From positions 496,001-560,000 of the forward strand of contig NZ_JAGINX010000001.1 in the NCBI RefSeq assembly GCF_017876395.1: a stretch of 64,000 nucleotides of DNA, read 5' to 3'. The notes under the pieces were generated by a model. It had not been told where the DNA came from and searched no databases. It saw nothing but the letters and a program-made list of their open reading frames with translations. Position 1 is the first letter of the stretch. Every line of letters starts with the position of its first letter. A program made the translations under genes and the position numbers. Source of the stretch: Nesterenkonia lacusekhoensis (GTDB lineage Bacteria; Actinomycetota; Actinomycetes; Actinomycetales; Micrococcaceae). Below, in pieces: positions 18,032 to 27,675 of this stretch.

Positions 18032-19999
18032 GTGGCAGGACTGATCAAGCGCGAAGACATCGACGCCGTACGTGAGCGTGCCGATCTGCGTGAAGTGGTC
18101 GAACAGTACGTCACCCTCAAGGGCGCGGGGATCGGCAGCTGGAAGGGTCTGTGCCCCTTCCACGACGAACGCACCCCCAGCTTCCACATCCGCCCCCAGG
18201 TCGGCACCTATCACTGCTTCGGCTGCGGCGAGTCCGGTGACGTCATCGCCTTCCTGATGGCCATGGACCACACCAGCTTCCAGGAGACGGTCGAACGGCT
18301 GGCCGGCAAGTACGGGATCGAGCTGCGCTACGAGGACGGCGGCAGAGGCCCGGACAAGGAAGAGATCGGCCGGCGCCAGCGCCTGCTGGACGCCCATAAG
18401 ATCGCCGATGAGTTCTACCGCGCCGCGCTGCTCTCCGCCGAGGCGCAGACGGCCCGTGAGTTCCTCACCGAACGCGGCTTCACCCGTGAGCATGCCGAGA
18501 AGTTCGACGTCGGCTATGCCCCCAAGGGCTGGGACAACCTGCTCAACCATCTGCGCAGCAGAGGCTTCCGTGACGACGAGCTCAAGCTCACCGGAATGTT
18601 CTCCGAGGGCGGGCGCGGCATCTATGACCGCTTCCGCGGCCGACTGATGTGGCCCATCCGAGACATGACCGGCAACACGGTGGGCTTCGGCGGACGTCGC
18701 CTCTACGAGGACGACAAGGGCCCCAAGTACCTGAACTCCCCAGAGACCCACATCTATAAGAAGTCGCAGGTCCTCTACGGGATCGAGCACGCCAAGCGGA
18801 ACATCGCCAAGCAGCGCCAGCTGGTGGTCGTCGAGGGCTACACTGATGTCATGGCCTGCCATGTGGCCGGAGTGGAGACTGCGGTGGCCACCTGCGGCAC
18901 CGCCTTCGGCGAGGGCCACGTGAAGGTGGCTCGGCGCCTGCTCTCCGACGACGGCGGCGGAGGAGAGGTCATCTTCACCTTCGACGGCGACGATGCCGGC
19001 CAGCAGGCTGCGCTTAAGGCCTTCAAAGAGGACCACATGTTCCTGGCCAAGACCTTCATCGCTGTGGGGCCTGAGGGCATGGACCCCTGCGATGTGCGCC
19101 AGCACCGCGGTGACGACGCCGTCAAGGAGCTCATCGGGACCAAGACGCCTCTGTTCGAGTTCGCCATCCGCGCCAAGCTCCGAGACTTCGACCTGAACAC
19201 CATCGAGGGCCGGGTCCAGGCGCTGCGGGCCACTGCGCCCATCGTCGGCGGCATCAAGGACCCCGCGCTGCGTCCGGCGTATACGCGTGAGCTGGCCGGC
19301 TGGCTCGGAGCGGAGATGGACGACGTCGTGCGCGCGGTGGAGTCTGCTCGGCGTCGCGGCCTGCAGCCCGGCGCCGAGCCTGATCCTCGGTCCGGCCGCC
19401 AGGGGGAGCCCTCGGCCCAGGAGCAGAACGGCGGCTCAGGAGGCCACGGCAGTCAGGGACCTCTCGGCGGCCAGGGACCGTCCCGCGATCCGGCCGAGCC
19501 GGGGATGCCCGCCATGCCACAGTTCCAGCGGCCCGACACCCGCGACCCGGCAGTGATGATGGAGCGCCAGGCGCTGGAGGTCATTCTGCAGCACCCCACG
19601 CGGCTCACCGCCGAACAGTGGGAGGAGATCTTCACGGTCCGCTTCACCGCCCCGGCCCATCAGGCCATCCACGACGGCATCCGAGTGGCGGCGGCCCAGG
19701 CCTCGGATCCGCGGAACTGGGTGCAGAACGTCCGCGACGAGGTCCCCGAGCCCATCCGTTCGCTGGTCTCCGAGCTGGCCGTGGTCACGCTGCCCACCCG
19801 CACGGAGGAGGATCTGGAGAACTACTGCCAGTCCATCCTCAACCGCCTGGTGGAGCTGAAGATCACCCATCAGAAGGCCAACCTCATCGGTCGGTTGCAG
19901 CGGATGAACCCTGCGGAGAACCCTGAGGAGCACCGGGCGCTGAACGCTGAGCTGATGGAGCTGGAGCGTCGGCGTCGGGCGCTGCGCGGTGACGACTGA
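18032..19999 (+). CDS. dnaG: DNA primase
   Basis: Synthesises RNA primers at the replication fork. From the GTG at 18032 the protein begins AGLIKREDIDAVRERAD, the standard N-terminus; the frame is open to a further start at 17972 that would add 20 non-conserved residues. The CHC2 zinc ribbon has C41, H44, C62 and C65. The RNA polymerase/Toprim domain carries VVVEGYTDVMA and FDGDDAGQ. A Gly/Gln/Ser-rich linker of about 60 residues precedes the C-terminal helicase-interacting domain. 655 aa, normal for actinobacteria. Confidence 0.96.
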   Translation: MAGLIKREDIDAVRERADLREVVEQYVTLKGAGIGSWKGLCPFHDERTPSFHIRPQVGTYHCFGCGESGDVIAFLMAMDHTSFQETVERLAGKYGIELRYEDGGRGPDKEEIGRRQRLLDAHKIADEFYRAALLSAEAQTAREFLTERGFTREHAEKFDVGYAPKGWDNLLNHLRSRGFRDDELKLTGMFSEGGRGIYDRFRGRLMWPIRDMTGNTVGFGGRRLYEDDKGPKYLNSPETHIYKKSQVLYGIEHAKRNIAKQRQLVVVEGYTDVMACHVAGVETAVATCGTAFGEGHVKVARRLLSDDGGGGEVIFTFDGDDAGQQAALKAFKEDHMFLAKTFIAVGPEGMDPCDVRQHRGDDAVKELIGTKTPLFEFAIRAKLRDFDLNTIEGRVQALRATAPIVGGIKDPALRPAYTRELAGWLGAEMDDVVRAVESARRRGLQPGAEPDPRSGRQGEPSAQEQNGGSGGHGSQGPLGGQGPSRDPAEPGMPAMPQFQRPDTRDPAVMMERQALEVILQHPTRLTAEQWEEIFTVRFTAPAHQAIHDGIRVAAAQASDPRNWVQNVRDEVPEPIRSLVSELAVVTLPTRTEEDLENYCQSILNRLVELKITHQKANLIGRLQRMNPAENPEEHRALNAELMELERRRRALRGDD

Positions 20000-20042
20000 G
20001 CCCGCCCTCCATGACGCGGATCACTCGCCGCGTCGCTGATCT

Positions 20043-20051
20043 TGGTAGTCT
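20043..20051 (+). promoter_or_regulatory. Candidate promoter core of ppc
   Basis: TTGGTAGTCT-like core with -10 TAGTCT at 20046-20051, identical over 11 nt to the core upstream of trpS. Leader of about 70 nt to the ppc ATG. Confidence 0.35.
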
Positions 20052-20125
20052 CTGAGGTCGACAAGGCGTGACGATGGGGTCACGTGAGGACCTCATGAGC
20101 ATCTTGTTCTGTGGAGGAGAATCGC

Positions 20126-22822
20126 ATGACCCATGAAGCTGCCGTCACCGGCTCACACACCCGCTCTGCTGCGATGCACGAGATCCCCGAGGAGATGCGG
20201 CACGACGTCGGGCTCCTCGGCGAGCTGCTGGGCCAGGTGCTCAACGAGTACGGCTCGGAGGGCCTGCTCCAGGACGTGGAGAAGCTGCGTGAGCTCACCA
20301 TCTCAGCGCTGGATGATCCCGACGGCGACGCGCTGGCCGCAGCGGAGGAGCTGGTCGACTCCTTCTCCGCCTACCGAGCCCGCGAAGTCGCCCGCGCCTT
20401 CACCTGCTACTTCCTGCTGGCCAACCTCGCTGAGGAGCAGCACCGGGTGCGCACGCTGCGCTCCCGCGACGGCGAGGTGCCGCTGACCGAACAGAAGCCG
20501 TCCGACTCGGTCGCCTCGGCGCTCGCCCACCTCTCTGAGGAGGTCGGTCAGCGCGAGGCCGAGCGCCGCCTCAAGGAGCTGCGGTTCCAGCCGGTGCTCA
20601 CCGCCCACCCCACCGAGGCGCGGCGCAACGCCATCACCGCCTCGGTCCGGCGCATCGGCGAGCTGCTCGACGAGCGGGACGACCCTCGGATGGGCACCGG
20701 TGCTCGTGCCAAGAACCGCCGGGAGATGCTCGAAGAGATCGACAACATGTGGCGCACTGCCCAGCTGCGCGTCTCCAGCCCCTCACCGCTGGACGAGGTC
20801 CGGACTGCCCTGGGCCACTTCGACAACTCCTTCTCCAAGACCTTCACCCAGGCCTACCGCCGTATGGATGACTGGCTGCAGGGCGAGGGCAGCGGCGCCG
20901 GTGCTCCCAAGGCTCCGGCCTTCATCCGCCTGGGATCCTGGATCGCCGGGGACCGCGACGGCAACCCCAACGTCACCGCCTCCATCACCCGCCAGGCCGT
21001 GGCCCAGGCCGCAGACCGCGTCCTCTCCGAGCTGGAGACCCGATCCCGCGGCGTCGGGCTCTCCCTGACCCTCGACGAGCGCTACACCCCGCCGAACGAG
21101 AAGCTCACCGCGCTGTGGAACCGCTACCGGCAGCTCTCCGAGGAGCTCACGACGACGGCGGCCGAGCACTCTCCTCGGGAGCCCCACCGTCAGGTCATGC
21201 TCGCCATCGCCGGGCGGGTGGAGGCCACCCGCCAGCGCGACGCCGACCTCGCCTACGCGGTGCCCCAGGAGCTCATCGAGGACCTGAAGATCGTCCAGAC
21301 CTCCCTGGCCGAGGCCGGAGCGCTGCGTGCGGCCTACGGGGACCTGCAGGAGCTGATCTGGCAGGTGGAGACCTTCGGCTTCCACCTGGCCGAGCTGGAG
21401 GTCCGGCAGCACTCGGCGGTGCACAGCCAGACGCTGGAGTGGCTTGAGGACCCGGAGGGCTATGAGGCCGCGGGCAAGAAGATGGCCGTGCCGGGGGAGG
21501 AGGTCCTGGAGACCTTCCGGGCCATCGCCTCGGTCCAGCAGCGCTACGGCATCGACGCCGCCCGCCGCTACATCGTCTCCTTCACTCAGTCCGCGCAGAA
21601 CCTCGCCGATGTCTACACCCTGGCGGAGAAGGCCCTCGGCGGCCCGGAGAACGTCCCGGTGCTGGACGTCATCCCGCTTTTCGAGACCTACGACGATCTG
21701 CAGAACGCCCCGCGCATCCTGGACGAGATCCTCCAGAACCCGCACCTGCAGGCTCGTCTGGAGCAGACCGGGCGGCGCATGGAGGTCATGCTCGGCTACT
21801 CGGACTCCTCCAAGGACGTCGGCCCGGTGGCGGCCACGCTGGCCCTCTACGAGGCGCAGGAGAAGATCGCCGCCTGGGCCATCGAGAACGAGATCACCCT
21901 GACTCAGTTCCACGGCCGCGGCGGCGCTCTGGGCCGCGGCGGCGGGCCGGCCAATCGCGCCATCATGGCCCAGCCCCCGCATTCGGTGGACCTGCGGTTC
22001 AAGGTCACCGAGCAGGGCGAGGTCATCTCGGCCCGCTATGGGAATCCGGAGATCGCCCTGCGCCATATCGAGCAGGTCGCCGCGGCCACGCTGATGGCCT
22101 CGGCGCCGTCGACGGAGAAGCGTAATGCTGAGGCCGCCCGGCGCTTCGCCGATCTGGCCCGGACGATGGACGACGTCTCCCGCGAGCGCTTCCACGGACT
22201 GGTGGGTGCTGAGGGCTTCGCTCCGTGGTTCGCCCAGGTCACCCCGCAGGATGAGGTCGGGCTGCTGGCCATCGGCTCCCGCCCGGCCAAGCGCGGACTG
22301 TCCGTCGAGTCGTTGGAAGACCTGCGCGCAATCCCGTGGAACTTCGCGTGGGGCCAGGCCCGGATCAACCTGACCGGCTGGTACGGCCTGGGCACTGCGC
22401 TGGAAGCCGTCGGGGATGTGGAGCTGCTGCGCTCGGCCTACGCCGAGTGGCCTCTGTTCCGCGCTCTGATCGACAACATCGAGATGTCCCTGGCCAAGAC
22501 CGACCGGCGCATCGCCGAGCGCTACCTGGCGCTGGGCGACCGCGAGGACCTCTCCGCCCTGGTGCTCGAGGAGCTGGAGCTGACCACCAAATGGGTGCTG
22601 CTGATCACCGACCAGCAGCGCCTGCTCGAGGAGCATCGCGTGCTCGGCCGTGCGGTGCAGCTGCGCAATCCGTACGTAGATGCGCTCTCGCTGCTCCAGC
22701 TGCGTGCCCTGCGCACGCTGCGCTCCGGTGAGACCTCCGAGGAGAAGGCGCTCGACGACGCCCGCAACCTGCTGCTGATCTCGCTCAAGGGTGTTGCCGC
22801 CGGCCTGCAGAACACCGGCTGA
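20126..22822 (+). CDS. ppc: Phosphoenolpyruvate carboxylase
   Basis: Anaplerotic enzyme carboxylating phosphoenolpyruvate to oxaloacetate. Key motifs: VLTAHPTEARRNAI (catalytic His), GSWIAGDRDGNPNV, the LGYSDSSKDVGP loop and FHGRGGALGRGGGP (mobile catalytic loop). 898 aa, within the family range. ATG 20126 is chosen over GTG 20111 because GGAGGAG (20113-20119) is then placed 6 nt upstream. Monocistronic between dnaG and a convergent acyl-CoA dehydrogenase. Confidence 0.97.
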   Translation: MTHEAAVTGSHTRSAAMHEIPEEMRHDVGLLGELLGQVLNEYGSEGLLQDVEKLRELTISALDDPDGDALAAAEELVDSFSAYRAREVARAFTCYFLLANLAEEQHRVRTLRSRDGEVPLTEQKPSDSVASALAHLSEEVGQREAERRLKELRFQPVLTAHPTEARRNAITASVRRIGELLDERDDPRMGTGARAKNRREMLEEIDNMWRTAQLRVSSPSPLDEVRTALGHFDNSFSKTFTQAYRRMDDWLQGEGSGAGAPKAPAFIRLGSWIAGDRDGNPNVTASITRQAVAQAADRVLSELETRSRGVGLSLTLDERYTPPNEKLTALWNRYRQLSEELTTTAAEHSPREPHRQVMLAIAGRVEATRQRDADLAYAVPQELIEDLKIVQTSLAEAGALRAAYGDLQELIWQVETFGFHLAELEVRQHSAVHSQTLEWLEDPEGYEAAGKKMAVPGEEVLETFRAIASVQQRYGIDAARRYIVSFTQSAQNLADVYTLAEKALGGPENVPVLDVIPLFETYDDLQNAPRILDEILQNPHLQARLEQTGRRMEVMLGYSDSSKDVGPVAATLALYEAQEKIAAWAIENEITLTQFHGRGGALGRGGGPANRAIMAQPPHSVDLRFKVTEQGEVISARYGNPEIALRHIEQVAAATLMASAPSTEKRNAEAARRFADLARTMDDVSRERFHGLVGAEGFAPWFAQVTPQDEVGLLAIGSRPAKRGLSVESLEDLRAIPWNFAWGQARINLTGWYGLGTALEAVGDVELLRSAYAEWPLFRALIDNIEMSLAKTDRRIAERYLALGDREDLSALVLEELELTTKWVLLITDQQRLLEEHRVLGRAVQLRNPYVDALSLLQLRALRTLRSGETSEEKALDDARNLLLISLKGVAAGLQNTG

Positions 22823-22861
22823 GCGGACGCAGCTGGGCGATCTGCGGCGCTCTGCGCAGTC

Positions 22862-22882
22862 GCGGCACAAACCCGGTGCCGC
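22862..22882. terminator. Candidate terminator between ppc and acyl-CoA dehydrogenase
   Basis: GCGGCAC (22862-22868) pairs perfectly with GTGCCGC (22876-22882) around a 7-nt loop between convergent genes; no T-run. Confidence 0.4.
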
Positions 22883-22928
22883 TTCCTGCGCATCTCTGGC
22901 AGCTCATCCCATCTGCCTCCGCTCAGGC

Positions 22929-24179
22929 TCAGCCGAAGGCGGAGATCCCGGTGATCTCACGTCCGGCGATCAGCAGATTGATGCCGTAGCTGCCCTCATA
23001 GGCGTGGACGGCCTCGATGTCTGCGGCCACTTTGGCGATCTCATGGCTGCTGAGGATCCCGTTGCCGCCCAGCACCTCCCGCGCGAGGGAGGCGGACTCT
23101 CTGGCCAGCCGGGTCAGGGTGGACTTCGCCAGGCTGGCGCGCAGCATGGTCAGCCGGTCCTCGGCCTGGAGCCTGGTCACCTCGCCCATGAACGCCGTGG
23201 AGACGCCCATGTTCCCGGCCACCTGGGCCAGAGCTGACTGGACTAGCTGGAAGGAGCCGATGGGCCGGCCGAACTGGTCGCGCTCGGCCGCGTAGCTGCG
23301 CGCGATGTCGAAGAGTGCCTGCTGAGCGCCCACCGCCTGCCAGCCCACCCAGGCTCGGGAGTCCCGCAGGGCGGCATGGACGGCGGAGAAGCTGGTGGCA
23401 CCGGCCAACAGGGCCGACTCCGGGACCCGGAGGTCCAGGTCCACTTCGGCGTTCTGCATGATCCGCAGACCGGTCTTCTGCCGGATCCCTTCCGCGCGGT
23501 AGCCGGGCACATCTGTGGGGACCAGGAAGCCCTTGATCTGGTCATCGGCGGTGTCCCGCGCCCAGACCAGTGCGAGGTCCGCGACGGCGCCCATCCCGAT
23601 CCAACGCTTCTTCCCCTGCAGGTGCCACTGACCGTCCTGCAGCGAGGCTGTGGTGGCCAACCCGCGGGCGATGTCGGAGCCGTGGTCAGGCTCCGTCAGG
23701 CAGAACGCCCCGAGGGTCTCCAGGCGGCGCAGCCCCGGCAGCCAGGCGGCGCGCTGCTGGGGCGAACCCAGGCTGTCGGTCAGTCCCACCAGCAGTTCGT
23801 TATGGATGCCGACCAGCGTGGACAGGGACAGGTCAGCCCGGGCCAAGGCCGCGTGGGCCAGCCCTTGGAACAGCGCGGAGGATCCGTCCACGGAGATCTC
23901 GCCCAGGCCGAGCCGTCCCAGCTCGGTGAGCAGCTGGCGCGGCAGCTGCTCACGGTTCCACGGTTCGATGGACTCCGGGCGGATGCGCCGCTGGGCGAAG
24001 TCCTCGAGGGCCTGAAGCCGCCGTCGCTCGCCCTCGTCGAGGTGGCGGGCGAGGTCCAGCAGATCGGGGTGTTCGTCACCGCTGTGGAGCTGGTCGGCGA
24101 TCGCCCGGTCCGGGCTGGTTCGGCTCGGCGCGGCCCGGTCTGGGGACGCGGAGTATCCGGGTGTGGTCGGCGTCGTCAT
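22929..24179 (-). CDS. Acyl-CoA dehydrogenase, glutaryl-CoA dehydrogenase-like
   Basis: FAD enzyme that oxidises acyl-CoA thioesters. Flavin-contact segments FCLTEPDHGSD and KKRWIGMGAVADLALVWAR are present, and the C-terminal EAVHAYEGSYGINLLIAGR with ITGISAF closely follows the glutaryl-CoA dehydrogenase pattern, whose catalytic Glu lies in the YEG motif. 416 aa. The ATG at 24179 is chosen because AGGAGG (24188-24193) lies 8 nt upstream; the frame stays open far upstream but that part overlaps the SDR gene. The first 25 residues are low-complexity Thr/Ser/Pro. Divergent from an HSD10-like SDR, so the pair may serve one oxidation pathway; the substrate is not certain. Confidence 0.88.
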   Translation of the reverse strand: MTTPTTPGYSASPDRAAPSRTSPDRAIADQLHSGDEHPDLLDLARHLDEGERRRLQALEDFAQRRIRPESIEPWNREQLPRQLLTELGRLGLGEISVDGSSALFQGLAHAALARADLSLSTLVGIHNELLVGLTDSLGSPQQRAAWLPGLRRLETLGAFCLTEPDHGSDIARGLATTASLQDGQWHLQGKKRWIGMGAVADLALVWARDTADDQIKGFLVPTDVPGYRAEGIRQKTGLRIMQNAEVDLDLRVPESALLAGATSFSAVHAALRDSRAWVGWQAVGAQQALFDIARSYAAERDQFGRPIGSFQLVQSALAQVAGNMGVSTAFMGEVTRLQAEDRLTMLRASLAKSTLTRLARESASLAREVLGGNGILSSHEIAKVAADIEAVHAYEGSYGINLLIAGREITGISAFG

Positions 24180-24352
24180 CGGTGCTGCCTCCTGCCGCTG
24201 GGCGGGGACGGTTCCCCGAAGGGCTGTCCGCCGCCGGATCTGCCTCTCGCCTCTATAGTGGCATGGATCACAGTGATGCGCGTTCTGTTGGGGCTCAGGG
24301 TGCGACGGGCCTGATCTGTCCATGGGGGTGGGGCCGCTGTAGCCTGGGCTCC

Positions 24353-24386
24353 TATAGTCTGACGTGAGGCCGATCACGCCTGAGGA
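24353..24386 (+). promoter_or_regulatory. Candidate promoter of the SDR gene
   Basis: TATAGT at 24353-24358 with a leader of about 30 nt leading to the GAGGAGGAG ribosome site ahead of the ATG at 24396. A second TATAGT (24254-24259), reading TATAGA on the other strand, may serve the divergent acyl-CoA dehydrogenase. Confidence 0.35.
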
Positions 24387-24395
24387 GGAGCATCT

Positions 24396-25214
24396 ATGGA
24401 TCTGAGCACTGCCAGCGCCGTGGTCACCGGTGGGGCCTCCGGGCTGGGGCGTGCCACAGCGGCAGCCCTCATCGAGGCCGGTGCCCATGTGGTGGTCGTG
24501 GACCTTCCCGACGCCGCAGGTCGTTCCGAGGCCGGCAGCCCCGGTGAAGGGTTCCCAGCCGGTCCGCGCGCCGACGCCGTCGCCGCTCTGGGGGAGCGCG
24601 CCACCTTCCTCCCCGGAGATGTCACCGACCCGCAGGTTCTGCGTCGTGCCGCCCAGCAGGCGCAGACCAAGGCACCGCTGCGGGTTGCAGTCAGCTGTGC
24701 CGGCATCGCGACTCCCGGCAAGCTGCTGGGGCGTGAAGGTCCGCTGCCGGCCGAACAGTTCATGAAGGTCTTGGCGGTGAACACCGGAGGCACTGTCAAC
24801 CTGATGACTGCGGCCGCGGGGGTCATGAGGCAGAACGAGCCCTGTGGAGGTGAGGGTGGTGACCGAGGCGTCCTCATCAACACCGCCTCCGTGGCAGCCT
24901 TCGATGGGCAGATCGGTCAGATCTCCTACGCGGCCTCGAAGGGTGCCGTGGCCTCGCTGACGCTGCCGGCGGCCCGGGAGCTTTCGCGCGATGCCATCCG
25001 TGTGATGACGATCGCGCCGGGACTCTTCGAGACTCCGATGATGGACGGCCTGCCGGAAGCCGCTCGGGAGTCTCTGCGCGCCAAGACTCTGCACCCGCCC
25101 CGCCTGGGCCGGCCGGAGGACTATGCCCGGACCGTGCTGCAGATCCTGGAGAACCCGATGCTCAACGGAGAGACCATCCGACTGGACGGGGCGGTGCGGC
25201 TGGATCCGAAATAG
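24396..25214 (+). CDS. SDR oxidoreductase, HSD17B10-like 3-hydroxyacyl-CoA dehydrogenase
   Basis: NAD(P)-dependent short-chain dehydrogenase. The cofactor site TGGASGLGRA is near residues 11-20; D37 in VVVDLPD suggests NAD preference; NTASVAAFDGQIGQISYAASKGA contains the catalytic Ser, Tyr and Lys. The INTASVAAFDGQIGQ block is characteristic of type II 3-hydroxyacyl-CoA dehydrogenases (HSD10), which fits its position next to an acyl-CoA dehydrogenase. 272 aa, with an insert around residues 42-60 compared with a minimal SDR. ATG with GAGGAGGAG immediately upstream. Confidence 0.88.
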   Translation: MDLSTASAVVTGGASGLGRATAAALIEAGAHVVVVDLPDAAGRSEAGSPGEGFPAGPRADAVAALGERATFLPGDVTDPQVLRRAAQQAQTKAPLRVAVSCAGIATPGKLLGREGPLPAEQFMKVLAVNTGGTVNLMTAAAGVMRQNEPCGGEGGDRGVLINTASVAAFDGQIGQISYAASKGAVASLTLPAARELSRDAIRVMTIAPGLFETPMMDGLPEAARESLRAKTLHPPRLGRPEDYARTVLQILENPMLNGETIRLDGAVRLDPK

Positions 25215-25329
25215 GACGGCCCCGCAGGGCCAGAACAGGACGGTACCGCAGGCTCAGGATGACATGGGCTGGCGGTCCGGGGCAGCCTCCTGGTTGACGC
25301 GTGAGTGAACTCCGTTCAGCACGGGGTGC

Positions 25330-25352
25330 CCTAGTGTTGCGCACACACTAGG
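25330..25352. promoter_or_regulatory. Palindrome over the ABC exporter promoter
   Basis: CCTAGTGT (25330-25337) and ACACTAGG (25345-25352) form a perfect 8-bp inverted repeat around TGCGCAC. The right arm overlaps the -10 TAGGCT (25349-25354), the layout expected of a repressor operator. Confidence 0.45.
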
Positions 25353-25354
25353 CT
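25349..25354 (+). promoter_or_regulatory. Leaderless -10 (TAGGCT) of the ABC exporter
   Basis: TAGGCT ends 7 nt before the ATG at 25362; the in-frame ATG at 25356 is only 1 nt away and would be too close. Confidence 0.5.
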
Positions 25355-25361
25355 TATGAGC

Positions 25362-26366
25362 ATGAATCCTTCAGCTGCCCCTGCTATTGAGACGCGCGGC
25401 TTGGTCAAGACCTTCGGTGAGAACACTGCTGTCGACGGCATCGACCTGACCATCCCGCGCGGCGGGATCTACGGTGTGCTGGGCCCCAACGGCGCTGGCA
25501 AGACCACCGCGATCCGTATGCTCGCCACCCTGCTGCGCCCGGATGCGGGTGAGGCCCGGGTGCTGGGCCACGATGTCTTCGCCGAGCCCAAGACCATCCG
25601 CGAGAAGATCGCCCTGACCGGCCAGTTCGCGTCCCTGGACGAGGACCTCACGGGGATCGAGAACCTGATCCTGCTGGGCCGACTCCTCGGCTTCTCCAAG
25701 TCCGCGGCCCGGCGTCGCGGCTTGGATCTGCTGGAAGCCTTCGGGCTCTCCGAGGCCGCCGGTCGTCAGGTCAAGAAGTTCTCCGGCGGTATGCGCCGCC
25801 GTCTGGACATCGCCGGTTCACTGATCGTGACCCCGGAGCTGATGTTCCTGGATGAGCCCACCACGGGCATCGACCCTCGCTCGCGGAACCAGGTCTGGGA
25901 CATCATCCGGACCCTGGTGGACGGCGGGACCACTATCCTGCTGACCACCCAGTACCTGGAGGAGGCTGATCAGCTGGCCGACCGGCTGGCTGTGATCGAT
26001 CATGGCAAGGTCATCGCCGAAGGCACGCCCGGCCAGCTCAAGGCTCAGGTCGGCTCCGGCGCGCTGAAGGTGCGCGTCATCGACCCCGCCGATCGGGAGA
26101 GGGCCGCCGAGGTCCTGAGCGTGGCGCTGGGCACCGAGATCGCTCGCGAGAAGGACAGTGCCGCGCTGAGCGCCAGGCTGGGCGCCTCCGAGGGGGCCTC
26201 AGCCGGACTGGCCGCCCTGGAGGACGCCGGCATCGGCGTCGAGACCTTCGCCCTGGGCCAGCCGAGCCTGGACGAGGTCTTCCTCGCCCTGACCGGCAAG
26301 CCTGCAGAAGACAACGTCGCCGAAGACGCGGCCGCCGAGTTCGAGACTGAGGAGGCCTCCGCATGA
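25362..26366 (+). CDS. ABC exporter ATP-binding protein, DrrA family
   Basis: ATPase of a drug or lipid ABC-2 exporter. Walker [10 protein letters not shown], signature [12 protein letters not shown] and Walker [17 protein letters not shown] are intact, and the C-terminal extension (about 90 residues, [16 protein letters not shown]...) corresponds to the DrrA regulatory domain. ATG 25362 (334 aa) fits the leaderless promoter; ATG 25356 would add two residues. Its stop overlaps the permease ATG by 4 nt. Substrate unknown; doxorubicin-type resistance is only one possibility for this broad family. Confidence 0.9.
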   Translation: MNPSAAPAIETRGLVKTFGENTAVDGIDLTIPRGGIYGVLGPNGAGKTTAIRMLATLLRPDAGEARVLGHDVFAEPKTIREKIALTGQFASLDEDLTGIENLILLGRLLGFSKSAARRRGLDLLEAFGLSEAAGRQVKKFSGGMRRRLDIAGSLIVTPELMFLDEPTTGIDPRSRNQVWDIIRTLVDGGTTILLTTQYLEEADQLADRLAVIDHGKVIAEGTPGQLKAQVGSGALKVRVIDPADRERAAEVLSVALGTEIAREKDSAALSARLGASEGASAGLAALEDAGIGVETFALGQPSLDEVFLALTGKPAEDNVAEDAAAEFETEEASA

Positions 26367-27253
26367 GCGCCCAGACCACAGAGCGGCCGGGCCGCGGCCC
26401 GACCGCCGCAGAATCCCAGAAGGTGCTCGGTGTCCTGCTGAGCGAGGACGAGCGCCCGACGCCGTCCAACGCCTTCAGCGCCTCCATCACCTTCGGGTGG
26501 CGCGCGATGCTGAAGATCAAGCACATCCCCACCCAGCTCTTCGACGTGACGATCTTCCCCATCATCATGACGGTGATGTTCACCTACATCTTCGGCGGAG
26601 CCATGGGTGCGGTGGTCTCCGGGACCGGTCAGACCGGCGGGGTGGCCATCAGCGAGTATGTCCAGTTCTTCATCCCGGGCATCTTCGTGCAGACGCTGAT
26701 CATGATCACGATGTACACCGGGATGACCCTGAACAAGGACATCTCCAAGGGCATCTTCGACCGTTTCCGCTCCCTGCCGACCTGGCGTCCCGCTCAGCTG
26801 GTGGGTGCGCTGCTCGGTGACCAGGTCCGCTACGCCCTGGCCGGCGTGATCATCCTGGGTGTGGGCTTCATCGTGGGCTTCCGTCCCGAGGGCGGGCTGG
26901 CCGGAGCGGCAGCTGGCTTCGTCCTGCTGCTGGTCTTCAGCTTCTGCCTCTCCTGGGTGTGGACCACCATCTCGCTGCTGCTGCCCACTGAGGAGGCAGT
27001 GATGGGTGTGTCCATGACCATCATGATGCCGCTGACCTTCGCCTCGAACATCTTTGTGCCCACAGAGACCATGCCGGACTGGCTGCAGTCTGTGGTCGAC
27101 CACAACCCGGTCTCAGTGGTGGTCACGGCCATCCGCGAGCTGATGGACGGGGTCTACGACCTCGGCAGCATGATCACAGTGCTGATCTATTGCGCTGTGC
27201 TGGTCGCCGTCTTCGCGCCGATCTCGATGGTGCTGTACAACCGCAAGAGCTGA
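26363..27253 (+). CDS. ABC-2 type exporter permease, DrrB family
   Basis: Membrane half of the exporter. 296 aa with about 50 hydrophilic N-terminal residues, then six hydrophobic segments, beginning near [20 protein letters not shown] and ending near [20 protein letters not shown]. The R-S-L-P-T-W-R-P segment after the second segment is typical of ABC-2 permeases. ATGA overlap with the ATPase gene, so the two are translated together. Confidence 0.9.
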   Translation: MSAQTTERPGRGPTAAESQKVLGVLLSEDERPTPSNAFSASITFGWRAMLKIKHIPTQLFDVTIFPIIMTVMFTYIFGGAMGAVVSGTGQTGGVAISEYVQFFIPGIFVQTLIMITMYTGMTLNKDISKGIFDRFRSLPTWRPAQLVGALLGDQVRYALAGVIILGVGFIVGFRPEGGLAGAAAGFVLLLVFSFCLSWVWTTISLLLPTEEAVMGVSMTIMMPLTFASNIFVPTETMPDWLQSVVDHNPVSVVVTAIRELMDGVYDLGSMITVLIYCAVLVAVFAPISMVLYNRKS

Positions 27254-27308
27254 TTCCGTGGACCCAGAGTGCCTCACAGCATTCTGCGATCAGGCGGAAG
27301 TGTTCTTG

Positions 27309-27366
27309 GAACCAGAGAGGGCGGCCCCTCCAGCCGGTGAGGCTGAGGGGCCGCCCTCTCTGGTTC
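27309..27366. terminator. Terminator downstream of the ABC exporter
   Basis: Perfect 22-bp inverted repeat (27309-27330 and 27345-27366) with a 14-nt loop, between the exporter and the convergent DUF4870 remnant. Confidence 0.75.
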
Positions 27367-27407
27367 TCCGCTGCACGATCAGATGACCCGCGCGGCGGAG
27401 AGGCTGA

Positions 27408-27600
27408 TCACTTGATGAAGCGGATGTTGAACGGGTACCGGAACGGCCGCCGGTTATAGGCCGCGACAGCGCCCAGGATGCCGAAGATCAGGGCGATGAC
27501 GAAGATCAGCGGCACGATGATGAAGCCGATCAGGATGATCATGGTGGCGTAGCCGGTGGGGGTCCGGGGGAGTGCCGCGGCCCTCAGGTGGCTGTGACAT
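27408..27600 (-). pseudogene. Frameshifted and shortened DUF4870-type membrane protein
   Basis: An ATG at 27600 with an excellent AGGAGG site starts MSQPPEGRGTPP, but that frame then turns into His/Arg-rich nonsense. One frame over, the downstream half reads TGYATMIILIGF, a hydrophobic helix, and AYNRRPFRYPFNIRFIK to a TGA at 27408, the classic DUF4870 C-terminus. The two parts are joined across a C-rich run (CCCCCGGACCCCC). Start to stop is 193 nt, not a multiple of 3. DUF4870 proteins normally exceed 100 aa with three helices; here only the last helix remains, so an internal deletion is also likely. A sequencing error in the C-run would repair the frame but not the length. Confidence 0.55.
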
Positions 27601-27675
27601 GGTTTCCTCCTCTGTGTGATCCTGATGCTTCAGGACGGTGCTGTGAGCGATGTCCTGTGGCCAGTGTACTGACTG

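Noticed and set aside
20783-22870. A 695-codon minus-strand frame opposite ppc
   Set aside because: Same shadow effect; ppc has all family motifs on the plus strand.
24180-25094. Upstream extension of the acyl-CoA dehydrogenase to 721 aa
   Set aside because: It overlaps the SDR gene on the other strand and lacks similarity; a strong ribosome site fixes the start at 24179.
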